64,000 nucleotides of DNA from CAYXVF01 sp964468125 (lineage in GTDB: Bacteria > Myxococcota > XYA12-FULL-58-9 > CAYXVF01): the NCBI GenBank assembly GCA_964468125.1, contig CAYXVF010000017.1, positions 1 to 64,000 on the forward strand. The letters run 5' to 3'. The notes beneath the pieces were generated by a model, which was given only the letters and a program-made list of their open reading frames with translations, was not told where the DNA came from and made no database searches. Shown piece after piece: positions 33,423 to 41,003 of the stretch (position 1 is the first letter of the stretch; each line of letters starts with the position of its first letter). The translations under genes were made by a program, and so were the position numbers.

Positions 33423-34274
33423 CTAGGAGCCATTCCAGAAGGGGAGGTCGAGCAATTCGACCTCCCACCGGGAGTCGCCGGTTTGTAAGAACGCGTGGAC
33501 AGGGGAGCCGCGCTTGAGATTGGCCAAGCCTCGTCGACCTTCGGGCGAGATTGATGTGATCCTGCCTAAGCTCTTACCCTCCGCGACGATACGTGAAGTG
33601 TCGTCGATCTGGACTTCCACAGAGCTGCGCCATCCCTTCAGATGCCGGGAAACTTTGTCGTACGAGTCCATGCGAGAAAGAACCTCTTGCCCAACGTAGC
33701 ACCCCTTGGCGAAGCTCACTGCAAATGCACCGAGGTGCAGCTCGAGAGGATTCACTTGGGCAGCGAATTCACGATCAGGAGAAGGCACGCCAGCAGCGAT
33801 GCGAACCGCTTCATATTCAGCCTCGGTGAGTGTCGCCAGCACGTTGAAATGCTCAGGGAGGTCGCGTTGGAGCACGTCGATCGTCGCGGAGAATCCCGGA
33901 GGGCCGTTAATGAACTCCAGGCCTGCGGATTCAGCACTCTTTGAGGCGTGAACTCCCGAACAACGCCAAACGATTCTCGATTCCTCGACGACGTGTGTCG
34001 CAGAGTCTTCCATCACCGTGAAATTCTCGAGCCAATCAGAGACTATCTGCGCGCGGCCCGCGGAGCCGATGAGCCGAAGGCTACATTCCTCGACTCGTGT
34101 GACCCTAATCCAATCGACGAGCTTGCCCTGATTTGTCGTCAAGAGCGTGTCACGTGTCTCGTTTAGGGCAAGATCGTCTAGTTTGTTCGTCGAAAGCCGA
34201 TGGAGCAAGTCCAACGCGTCCTCGCCTTTCATCGTCACTTCACAACAAGCGATCTTTGCCTTCCAATCATCCAC
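33423..34274 (-). CDS. ygfZ: YgfZ-type folate-binding iron-sulfur protein
   Basis: A 283-residue protein of the GcvT/YgfZ family, which helps assemble or repair Fe-S clusters with tetrahydrofolate. The family hallmark KGCYVGQEVLSRM (about residues 190-202) holds the conserved Cys, and LLHRLSTNKLDDL and LLTTNQGKLVDWIRV match its N-terminal part. The stop lies directly next to the stop of the convergent sigma-54 activator. The start overlaps the end of the upstream membrane-protein gene by eight bases, so these two are probably one transcript. Confidence 0.9.
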   Translation of the reverse strand: MDDWKAKIACCEVTMKGEDALDLLHRLSTNKLDDLALNETRDTLLTTNQGKLVDWIRVTRVEECSLRLIGSAGRAQIVSDWLENFTVMEDSATHVVEESRIVWRCSGVHASKSAESAGLEFINGPPGFSATIDVLQRDLPEHFNVLATLTEAEYEAVRIAAGVPSPDREFAAQVNPLELHLGAFAVSFAKGCYVGQEVLSRMDSYDKVSRHLKGWRSSVEVQIDDTSRIVAEGKSLGRITSISPEGRRGLANLKRGSPVHAFLQTGDSRWEVELLDLPFWNGS

Positions 34275-35214
34275 TGGAATTTCGCCTCCCGATCAACAGT
34301 CCCACAAGAAAGATAGTGCTAGCGACGAGAATCCAAATGGCGATTGTGCCGTTGCGGCCGGATTCCGTCGGCTCGAACGGTGCCAGCGTCCCATCTGCGT
34401 TTGCATCTGAGGGCAGTGGACTAACAGCCGCATTTGATTGGGCGGGGGCTCGAATCGGGCATTCACCAGCGTCCAGGAGGTCCGAAAATCTTCGCTGTTC
34501 TCGTGGCATTGCCCCCGATAGCGGTGCATTACTGAGGCCCTCGACGAGCCAAGCCCCGCGCAACAGACTGTAGCTTTCCTCCAATAGCCCAACTTCCTGC
34601 CGTGCCTTCAGTGTTTCCAGAACGCCCTCGTCTTCACGACACTTGGCCCATAGGACCCGGGCTGTCCAAAGTCGTGCATCGCTGACATCCGGTTGTTCCG
34701 GAATCGTGGCGTCGAGCTCCGCACGAAGCCCTGGGTCACGCGTGCTTTCACTGAATCGAAGCTGTCTGAGAAAGCTCCGTTCCCCCGGGGCGTCGCGCGC
34801 ATCGAGCAAACGACGCGCGTCATTCCAGGTCATCGGCGCAAATGCATAGTCGAACAACTGGATCTCGAGCGATGACCCGACTCCCGAGGGGACCTGCGTA
34901 GAGGCTTCCAAGTGTCTCGAGGTGCCAGCGTATACGGGTTCCGACAGCTCAACTGTCATGGTCTGATCTTCCCACCTCAATTGCAACACGACCGTAGTCA
35001 TTGCGACTGTCATACGGTTTTCTACGTCTATACCGATTTCGAGTCCGCCCTCTTCACTCATCGTGACCTTCGGATTCGAGACCTCGACGGGCGACTGCCC
35101 AGGTCCGGTCTCAGGCGTCAGCAAAAGCAACACGAGCGCCGATGTATAGCGAGAACGCTGGCACCCCCTCCGGCACCGCTGGCCCCCCCTCTGAAGATCT
35201 AAAGGCTGAGTCAT
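34267..35214 (-). CDS. Exported/membrane hypothetical protein
   Basis: A protein of about 315 residues that I do not recognise. From ATG 35214 it has a basic N-terminus and a hydrophobic stretch (YTSALVLLLLTPETGPGQ) that could be a signal peptide. A beta-rich region follows (VENRMTVAMTTVVLQLRWEDQ), then a helical region with TPR-like spacing (LWTARVLWAKCREDEGVLETLKARQE). A C-terminal membrane span (TIAIWILVASTIFLVGLLIG) is followed by a short basic tail (RRNSSG). A start at 35259 is possible. It is translationally coupled to ygfZ. It carries the 12-mer in three copies, two with one mismatch, read in different frames. Confidence 0.65.
   Translation of the reverse strand: MTQPLDLQRGGQRCRRGCQRSRYTSALVLLLLTPETGPGQSPVEVSNPKVTMSEEGGLEIGIDVENRMTVAMTTVVLQLRWEDQTMTVELSEPVYAGTSRHLEASTQVPSGVGSSLEIQLFDYAFAPMTWNDARRLLDARDAPGERSFLRQLRFSESTRDPGLRAELDATIPEQPDVSDARLWTARVLWAKCREDEGVLETLKARQEVGLLEESYSLLRGAWLVEGLSNAPLSGAMPREQRRFSDLLDAGECPIRAPAQSNAAVSPLPSDANADGTLAPFEPTESGRNGTIAIWILVASTIFLVGLLIGRRNSSG
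34379..34390 (-). repeat. Dispersed 12-mer, exact copy
   Basis: An exact GGTGCCAGCGTC, read as TLAP on the coding strand of the membrane protein gene. Confidence 0.85.
34921..35165. repeat. Two one-mismatch 12-mer copies
   Basis: GGTGCCAGCGTA lies at 34921-34932 and AACGCTGGCACC at 35154-35165, in opposite orientations. They are read as YAGT and CQR in the same gene. Confidence 0.7.
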
Positions 35215-35387
35215 CGCTCGTTCCCACCAAACCGAGGAAAGTGTAGCGCCGTCACCCACCCTAGCCGCGGCGCGGTGTGGTGATTAAGGTCTGGGCGGTG
35301 GCGTTTACGCTCCGCCCCTGACACAGGAACAGACGCGGGTCGATAAGAATTGCGAACTCCTTACAGTCATCTGCGGAGAATTGGCGC

Positions 35388-36320
35388 GTGAAAGAACGGC
35401 CCGCACTTCTTTTCCCCCGGCTCGCTGGCGTCACGGCGATGGTGATCGCTTCGGTCTGTTTCGCGATCATGGCAGCCTTTGTGAAAGCCGCCGGGGCACG
35501 ATTGCCAGCGATCCAACTGGTTTGGATGCGCTGCGTGCTCGCGATTCCAATGATCGCAGCTCTATTATGGCGATACCGCAAGCCATGGCGTCCTACAAAC
35601 CGACTTCTCTTGGTTGGCCGCAGCCTACTCGGGCTTGGCGCAATGAGTTTGAGCTTCTACGGGCTCACGCAGCTGGAGCTCGCCGACCAGTTGATGCTGA
35701 GCAAGACCGGTCCTCTCTGGATCGCCGCTCTGTCCCCGCTGTTGCTCTCGGAGCGAGCAGGTCCAGGAACCTTGGTCGCGGTCTTTTCGGCGCTGCTCGG
35801 TTGTGCGCTGATTCTACGACCGACGCTCGCGATTGGAGACATCGCTGGAGCCGCCGTCTTGCTCTCAGCCCTTCTCAGTGCCTTGGCTCACATGGTGTTG
35901 CGGCGTCTTTCAACCACCGACTCGTCCATGACTATTGTCCTGTGGTTTTGCATCCTGACCGGAGCGATCACGACCCCCGTCGTGGCCACGGTCGGACTCC
36001 TACCCACCCCACTCGAGTGGCTCTACCTGACTGCGGTGGCGACGGGAGCAACCGCGGGGCAACTCTTCATGACGCACGCCTATGCTGTCGAAGAAGCGCC
36101 CGTGGTTTCTGCCTCCGGATACACCAACGTCCTTTTTGGAGTCGCCATCGGTTTCCTCTTCTGGGGCGAGGTACCCGGACCCTACACCTTGGCCGGTGGT
36201 CTGCTGGTCCTAGGGGCCGGGCTATCACTCGTAGGATTTCGTCCGCGGGGCAGCCGCCTCTTCCAACACGAGAGGACACCGTCACGAAGGAGGCGGTGGC
36301 TGGTTGACCCTCGAACATAG
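35388..36320 (+). CDS. EamA-family transporter
   Basis: A 310-residue drug/metabolite-type transporter with ten predicted membrane spans arranged as two EamA repeats. The first repeat begins AGVTAMVIASVCFAIMAAFVKAAG and the second DIAGAAVLLSALLSALAHMVLRRL, each ending in a span rich in Gly and Ala (LVAVFSALLGCALILRP; TLAGGLLVLGAGLSLVGF). The start is GTG 35388. Family members export or import small metabolites; the substrate is not apparent. The basic tail (RRRRWLVDPRT) is unusual but short. The gene stands alone and in the same direction as the DnaJ-like gene 54 bases later. Confidence 0.88.
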   Translation: MKERPALLFPRLAGVTAMVIASVCFAIMAAFVKAAGARLPAIQLVWMRCVLAIPMIAALLWRYRKPWRPTNRLLLVGRSLLGLGAMSLSFYGLTQLELADQLMLSKTGPLWIAALSPLLLSERAGPGTLVAVFSALLGCALILRPTLAIGDIAGAAVLLSALLSALAHMVLRRLSTTDSSMTIVLWFCILTGAITTPVVATVGLLPTPLEWLYLTAVATGATAGQLFMTHAYAVEEAPVVSASGYTNVLFGVAIGFLFWGEVPGPYTLAGGLLVLGAGLSLVGFRPRGSRLFQHERTPSRRRRWLVDPRT

Positions 36321-36374
36321 GCCCCTAGGCTGTTGTTGGGACGAGTTATATCCTGCGTGAGAGAGTGACGAGCA

Positions 36375-37313
36375 GTGATGCGAGATCCATATAGCGTTTT
36401 GGGCGTGCAGCGCTCAGCGACGGATGAAGAGATCCGAACCGCCTACCGCAAGCTGGCTCGGGAGCTGCATCCGGACGTGAACCCCGGCGATACGAAGGCT
36501 GAAGAGCGCTTCAAAGAAGTCTCGGCCGCCTATGACGTACTCTCGGACAAGAAGCGGCGAGAGCTATTCGATGAGTTCGGTGAAGACGGATTGAGGAGCG
36601 GCTTCGATCCCCAGCAGGCCCGCCAGTATCAACAATGGGCTGGCGGGTTCGGTGGTGGTGGATTCGGTGGAGCGCCCGGCGGTGGGTACCGCGTGGACTT
36701 TGACCCACGGGGCGGCGCTGCGGGTTTCGACTTTGGCGACTTGTTTGGCGACATGTTTGGTGGTGCAGCGACCCGCCCACGACGTGGTCAAGACGTGATG
36801 GTTCGCGCGACCATCACACTCGAACAGGCCATTCACGGCGCCGACATCCAAGTATCCGTCAGTGGTCGAGAGACCCCGGTCAAAGTGCGGATCCCCAAGG
36901 GCGCCGATGATGGCTCACGACTACGCGTGGAGGGGCAAGGAGTACCGGGTACTCAAGGGGGCCCCGCAGGGGATTTGGTCATAGAAACGCGGATGCAGCC
37001 TCATCCGCACTTTGAACGTAAGGCGCTCGACCTCTATTTGAAGCTCCCAGTAACCCTCGCGGAGGCCTACCGCGGGACGACGATCGAGGTTCCCACCCCT
37101 TCGGGTCGGGTGAAGCTGAGAGTACCCGCTGGCACCCAGGCCGGTTCCAAGTTGCGCTTGAGGGGCAAGGGGCTCACGCGTGGAAGCAAGACGGGAGACC
37201 TGTACGCCGTGGTGGATATTCGCATGCCCGAAGCGCGGAGCAACGAGCTCGAGGAAGCGTTGGAGGCGGCGGAATCGCTCTATCCCGATCTTCGCCGCAA
37301 TATCTCGATCTGA
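36375..37313 (+). CDS. cbpA: CbpA/DnaJ-type co-chaperone
   Basis: A 312-residue Hsp40 co-chaperone that stimulates the ATPase of DnaK. The J domain fills residues 1-70 with the essential HPD (LHPDVNPGD). A Gly/Phe-rich linker follows (GGFGGGGFGGAPGGGYR). Two C-terminal substrate-binding domains follow, e.g. VTLAEAYRGTTIEVPTPSGRVKLRVPAG. The cysteine zinc-finger repeats of DnaJ are missing, so it is class B like CbpA. The GTG at 36375 is directly followed by ATG 36378, and either could start translation. Confidence 0.92.
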   Translation: MMRDPYSVLGVQRSATDEEIRTAYRKLARELHPDVNPGDTKAEERFKEVSAAYDVLSDKKRRELFDEFGEDGLRSGFDPQQARQYQQWAGGFGGGGFGGAPGGGYRVDFDPRGGAAGFDFGDLFGDMFGGAATRPRRGQDVMVRATITLEQAIHGADIQVSVSGRETPVKVRIPKGADDGSRLRVEGQGVPGTQGGPAGDLVIETRMQPHPHFERKALDLYLKLPVTLAEAYRGTTIEVPTPSGRVKLRVPAGTQAGSKLRLRGKGLTRGSKTGDLYAVVDIRMPEARSNELEEALEAAESLYPDLRRNISI

Positions 37314-37319
37314 GCTGGG

Positions 37320-38063
37320 CTAGACGAAATCAACGCGACGTGCCGCCGATGAGGAGCGTCGACGCAAGAGGCGATCGAGGGTGCCCATGACTCGCTCGTA
37401 TTGGACGGGAGCGGTAAGGCAGGCGGCAGCACCGAGATGCTCCGCAAGTTTCAGCGCGCTCGGGTTGCGCGAGCAAGCGAACACCAATCCATCGTATTGG
37501 CTACCGTCACCGATGAGCAACTCGCTGAGGATGTGAGCCCCGGTTCGATCACGCAGCTCTGCGTCGAGCAGGACTGTGTCGTAGGGAGCTCGGTCGCGAA
37601 GCGCGACGGCATCGTCGACGGTCGGAACCACTGTAACGTCGAGCTCAGGCACTCGCTCGCCTAGGAAACGCCATTGCGGGTGGTGAAAAGCCCTCGGATC
37701 AGCCACCAGTACCCGGTGGGATCGACGCGGCGCTCGGGGCGTTTGAGCGAGGGCGTCGAGTCGTTGTCGGTCGATTTCCCGGAAGACCCTAACGCCGCAC
37801 CCTCGGCGACCACATTCGTCGATAGTGCCTGTCCAGATCACAGCCCCTTCGACCGCAAAGGGCTCCAAGAACTGCGGAAAAGAAAGCTCGAGTCGAACCC
37901 GCTTTCCGGGCTGCAGGGGCACAGCGCATTCGACCTTGAGCCCACCGCCCGAAACGTCCCGGGTCCAACCCATTGAACCGGAGCCCGGTCGCGACACCTC
38001 GAGCGCAAGCTCGTGTCGCCGCTCTGACCGTGCGTTCTTGAGGGTGCCCGCAATTGAAACCAT
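37320..38063 (-). CDS. PilZ-receiver protein
   Basis: A 247-residue fusion. The N-terminal PilZ domain shows ARSERRHELALEVS and RDVSGGGLKVE, i.e. the arginine and DxSxxG motifs for cyclic di-GMP (residues 11-40), and GCGVRVFREID. The C-terminal half looks like a response-regulator receiver: RVLVADPRAF, TVVPTVDDAVAL and TVLLDAELRDRTG with an Asp at about 167. The conserved Lys after the fifth strand is replaced: CLTAPV in place of the usual LTKP (about 216-220). The receiver may therefore not be phosphorylated normally. It lies seven bases from the convergent cbpA gene. There is no output domain, so it may act by protein contact. Confidence 0.82.
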   Translation of the reverse strand: MVSIAGTLKNARSERRHELALEVSRPGSGSMGWTRDVSGGGLKVECAVPLQPGKRVRLELSFPQFLEPFAVEGAVIWTGTIDECGRRGCGVRVFREIDRQRLDALAQTPRAPRRSHRVLVADPRAFHHPQWRFLGERVPELDVTVVPTVDDAVALRDRAPYDTVLLDAELRDRTGAHILSELLIGDGSQYDGLVFACSRNPSALKLAEHLGAAACLTAPVQYERVMGTLDRLLRRRSSSAARRVDFV

Positions 38064-38303
38064 GGCGACACCATCCTATCCGGGCATTCCATAGACGCTA
38101 GTTTTGGGCAGACACCCAAGCTTCGGCGTTTGCGGACGGCCCTCCGAAGAGCTTTTTCGCAATAGGTGCGCGGTTGGTTGCGGCTATTCCCCGGTCGGTG
38201 ACCCATGTCGTCCATTCTCGGAACACCAGCTCCCATCCCGGAAGACTTGGCGCGACGGACCATAATGCTCCTCGATTCTGGCTCGCTTCCAGCTCACACC
38301 CTT

Positions 38304-38345
38304 GCCGGCGGTGCTGCCGGCGGTGCTGCCGGCGGTGCCAGCGTA
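38304..38345. repeat. 12-bp tandem array ending in a 12-mer copy
   Basis: Three units, GCCGGCGGTGCT twice and GCCGGCGGTGCC once (38304-38339), run into GGTGCCAGCGTA (38334-38345). The layout matches the array at 21196. Confidence 0.85.
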
Positions 38346-38452
38346 CTCTCGGTCGCGTACTCTCGGTCCCAAGGCAGAAGCACTTGTGTGGGAGCGCGAT
38401 CAGGTACGATGCGCGGCAGGATCGGCACCATCTCCCTAGCACTTGCTGCGGC

Positions 38453-38484
38453 AACGCTGGCACCAGGAGTAGCACCAGGAGTAC
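38453..38484. repeat. 12-mer copy with adjacent 12-bp duplication
   Basis: AACGCTGGCACC (38453-38464) overlaps two tandem units, CACCAGGAGTAG and CACCAGGAGTAC (38461-38484). Confidence 0.8.
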
Positions 38485-38582
38485 CCCAAGAACGCAGATC
38501 CTCGACGATGCGAACCGTTGGCGGAGCAAGCCCGACCGCCCCCTGCAGATGGGCACGGAGCAGGGACCAGTCGGTCGAGCGC

Positions 38583-38776
38583 TACGCTGGCACCGCTTCG
38601 GGCGAGAACAGCTGAGAAGCTAAGCGCGTTGGCATTGAGCGCCCGTCGAAGCTCGCTCATGTCCGGGACGCTGGCACCAACCGGAGAAACGAGGAGGCCG
38701 GTTTCCTCGAACAGCTCTCGTGCGGCAGCCGCGGACCGCAACAACGCTCGACGCTGGCACCGGTGTGGCACCGGTG
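38583..38776 (+). repeat. Three 12-mer copies with an 11-bp tandem
   Basis: TACGCTGGCACC lies at 38583-38594, and exact copies at 38667-38678 and 38750-38761. The last overlaps two tandem units of TGGCACCGGTG (38755-38776). Confidence 0.8.
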
Positions 38777-38782
38777 TGGAGG

Positions 38783-40993
38783 TCACCGGAAGCGCTGGGC
38801 GGATTCAGCGTGGGACACCAGGATCTTCGCCGGTGTGAATCGCTCGCCATGGCGCTCCTCCAGCCGACGGAGACGCTCCACGACATCCTTGGCGCCAAAA
38901 CGATCGATGTACGAAAGCGGTCCGCCGAAGAAGGGCGGGAATCCGAGCCCAAAAACGGCCCCAATGTCGCCGTCACGAGCGCTCCGCAGGATCCCCTCCT
39001 CCAAACACCTCGCCGCCTCGTTCACCATCTGCAGGGTCAGCCGCTCTTGCACCTCTTCCTTTGAGACGCTGGCACCGCGCGGTGCGCTGCCGACGAGGGT
39101 ATAGACCGACTCGTCCAGCCCCTTCCTCTTGCCGTTCTCGTATTTGAAGAAGCCGCGGCCGTTCTTCCGGCCCTGGCGACCGTCATCAATGAGCGCCTGC
39201 ATCGCAGCCGGTGCCAGCAAACGGTCGCCAAACTCCGAGTGCATGATCTTCGCTACCTTCGCTCCGACATCGATCCCCACCTCGTCCAACAGCGTGATGG
39301 GCCCCACCGGAAACCCGAACTCCACGAGCGCACGATCCAACAGGTCGAGTGGAGCTCCCTCCGCGAACAACCAAGCCGCCTCATTCATGTAGGGGGCCAA
39401 AATGCGCGACGTGTAGAAGCCCGTCCCATCCCGAACGACGATCACAGTTTTTCCCTGAGCCTTACCCGCGGCGACGCACGTTGCGGTCACCCAATCCGCC
39501 GTCTGGTCGGTTACGATCACCTCAAGGAGTGGCATCTTCTCCACGGGCGAGAAGTAGTGCATTCCGATCACGCGCTCCGGATGCTCCGCCTCTGCGGCGA
39601 TCGCGGCGATCGGAATCGAAGAAGTATTCGAGGCGAAGATCGTATGCTCGTGCCCGTGTTCCTCGACCTTGCGCACCATTTCGCGCTTGAGCTCGAGGTC
39701 CTCAAAAACCGCCTCGATGACGATGTCCGCGCGACCAAACCCCTTCCACTCCGTCGTGGCGGTAACTGTCGCCATCGTACGGTCCGCCTCAAACGCGCTC
39801 AGACGCCGACGCTCAACGCCCTTGGCCAAGATCCTCCGGACGTAGGAAAGACCACGACGCATGCCCGCATCATCGATCTCCTTGATCCGCGCCGGAACCC
39901 CAGCCTTGGCGACGGACACGTAGGCGATCCCTCCCCCCATCAGCCCCCCACCGAGGACCGCGATCTCCTTCACCGGTCTCGGCACGGTGTCGCTGTCTAC
40001 TCCGCTGTCCTTCTTGAGCGCAGTCTGCGCAAAGAAGATCGAACGCAGCGCTGCGGATTCCGGCGACATGACGAGTCGACCAAAGCGATCCGCTTCCGCC
40101 GCGTATCCCGCCTCGCGCCCCTCCTGTACACCGATGCGGACCGCATCGAGCGCCGCTTCCGGTGCCGGATAATTGCCCTTGGTCTTCTCCAACAACCTCT
40201 CACGGGCCTTGCGAAACAAGATCCTTTGGCCGACCGGGTTTTCCTCGAGCGCCAACTGCTGCAAAAACTCAGCGTCCGTTACCTCTTGAGCGATCTCCGC
40301 AAGCCGGTCCACCGGGGCCTTCGGCTGCGAAAGCTCTCCGTTGGCGGACTTGAGTACCAGACCGCACGCGACCTCGACGACAATCGGCGCCGGACACAGC
40401 TCGTCCACTAGCCCCATCTTGAGCGCCTTGTGCGGACGTATGTTGCGCCCGGTCAGGATCATGTCGAGCGCATTGCTGATCCCAACGAGCTTCGGCGTTC
40501 GTTGCGTTCCCCCCGCCCCGGGGATCAGCCCAAGCTGAACCTCCGGCAACCCAAGGGTGGTCTCTTTCGAGTCGCTGCACACTCGCATCGTGCAGGCGAG
40601 CGCAACCTCCAATCCGCCGCCGAGGGCGGGCCCGTGAATGGCCGCAACGACCGGCTTGTCGAAGTTCAGATACAACCCTTCGATGCGGTCCATCAGCACG
40701 TGTGATCGCTTCGATAGCTCTGTGGCGTCAGTCACCGTGGTGACGTCGTCGAGCTCCTTGATGTCTGCCCCAACGATGAAGCTCTTCGGTTTGCCTGAGG
40801 CAAGCACTAGGGCTCGAACGCCGGTGTCTTGTTCACACACCGCGAGCAAAGTCTCGAGCTCGGAAATCAACCGCGCCGAGAGCGTATTGTGCGTCTCGCC
40901 CGGCACGTCGAGCGTGGCTACCGCAACGCCGTCGTCGTAGAGTGAGAACCGGAAATTCTCCAAGCCGAGCTCTTCGCTGCGATCCCTACTCAT
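38783..40993 (-). CDS. fadJ: FadJ-type multifunctional beta-oxidation protein
   Basis: A 736-residue enzyme with enoyl-CoA hydratase first and 3-hydroxyacyl-CoA dehydrogenase last. The hydratase shows SFIVGADIKELDD, AAIHGPALGGGLEVALAC and PEVQLGLIPGAGGTQRTPKLVG. The dehydrogenase has VLGGGLMGGGIAYVS, ADIVIEAVFEDLELKREM, SNTSSIPI and GMHYFSPVEKMPLLEVIV. C-terminal GFGFPVGPITLLDEVGID-like segments finish it. It overlaps the end of the Nudix remnant by only two bases and lies ten bases downstream of fadI, so fadI-fadJ form an operon. It contains one exact 12-mer (39065) read as GASV near the C-terminus. It is the second complete beta-oxidation pair in the window. Confidence 0.96.
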   Translation of the reverse strand: MSRDRSEELGLENFRFSLYDDGVAVATLDVPGETHNTLSARLISELETLLAVCEQDTGVRALVLASGKPKSFIVGADIKELDDVTTVTDATELSKRSHVLMDRIEGLYLNFDKPVVAAIHGPALGGGLEVALACTMRVCSDSKETTLGLPEVQLGLIPGAGGTQRTPKLVGISNALDMILTGRNIRPHKALKMGLVDELCPAPIVVEVACGLVLKSANGELSQPKAPVDRLAEIAQEVTDAEFLQQLALEENPVGQRILFRKARERLLEKTKGNYPAPEAALDAVRIGVQEGREAGYAAEADRFGRLVMSPESAALRSIFFAQTALKKDSGVDSDTVPRPVKEIAVLGGGLMGGGIAYVSVAKAGVPARIKEIDDAGMRRGLSYVRRILAKGVERRRLSAFEADRTMATVTATTEWKGFGRADIVIEAVFEDLELKREMVRKVEEHGHEHTIFASNTSSIPIAAIAAEAEHPERVIGMHYFSPVEKMPLLEVIVTDQTADWVTATCVAAGKAQGKTVIVVRDGTGFYTSRILAPYMNEAAWLFAEGAPLDLLDRALVEFGFPVGPITLLDEVGIDVGAKVAKIMHSEFGDRLLAPAAMQALIDDGRQGRKNGRGFFKYENGKRKGLDESVYTLVGSAPRGASVSKEEVQERLTLQMVNEAARCLEEGILRSARDGDIGAVFGLGFPPFFGGPLSYIDRFGAKDVVERLRRLEERHGERFTPAKILVSHAESAQRFR
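39065..39076 (+). repeat. Dispersed 12-mer, exact copy
   Basis: An exact GACGCTGGCACC in fadJ. A weak copy (GGTGCCAGCAAA) lies at 39210. Confidence 0.8.
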
Positions 40994-41003
40994 TTCTTAC
41001 TCC

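Larger units (their letters stand above)
38184..38780 (-). pseudogene. Decayed Nudix hydrolase with 12-mer insertions
   Basis: The Nudix box RELFEETGLLVSP and the following LRRALNANALSFSAVLARSG and LDRLVPA read in one minus-strand frame. The expected middle (GRWVTP to the domain end) is missing. A second frame resumes with LLRAHLQGAVGLAPPTVRIVEDL and VPILPRIVPDRAPTQVLLPWDREYA. A third change back gives EEHYGPSRQVFRDGSWCSENGR, ending at TAG 38186-38184. The N-terminus before the Nudix box is also missing. Five copies of the dispersed 12-mer and three short tandem arrays lie inside. It sits directly downstream of fadJ. The remaining 38098-38183 shows no convincing gene. Confidence 0.65.

Noticed and set aside
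37135..37146. CCCGCTGGCACC as a 12-mer copy in cbpA
   Set aside because: It has two mismatches, and the peptide PAGTQ is conserved in DnaJ C-terminal domains, so it can be coincidence.
38205..38615. A plus-strand frame with Ala/Gly repeats over the Nudix remnant
   Set aside because: The repeats come from the 12-bp array; the opposite strand has real Nudix motifs.
39239..40411. A 390-codon open frame on the plus strand
   Set aside because: It is a shadow of fadJ, with no recognisable fold.
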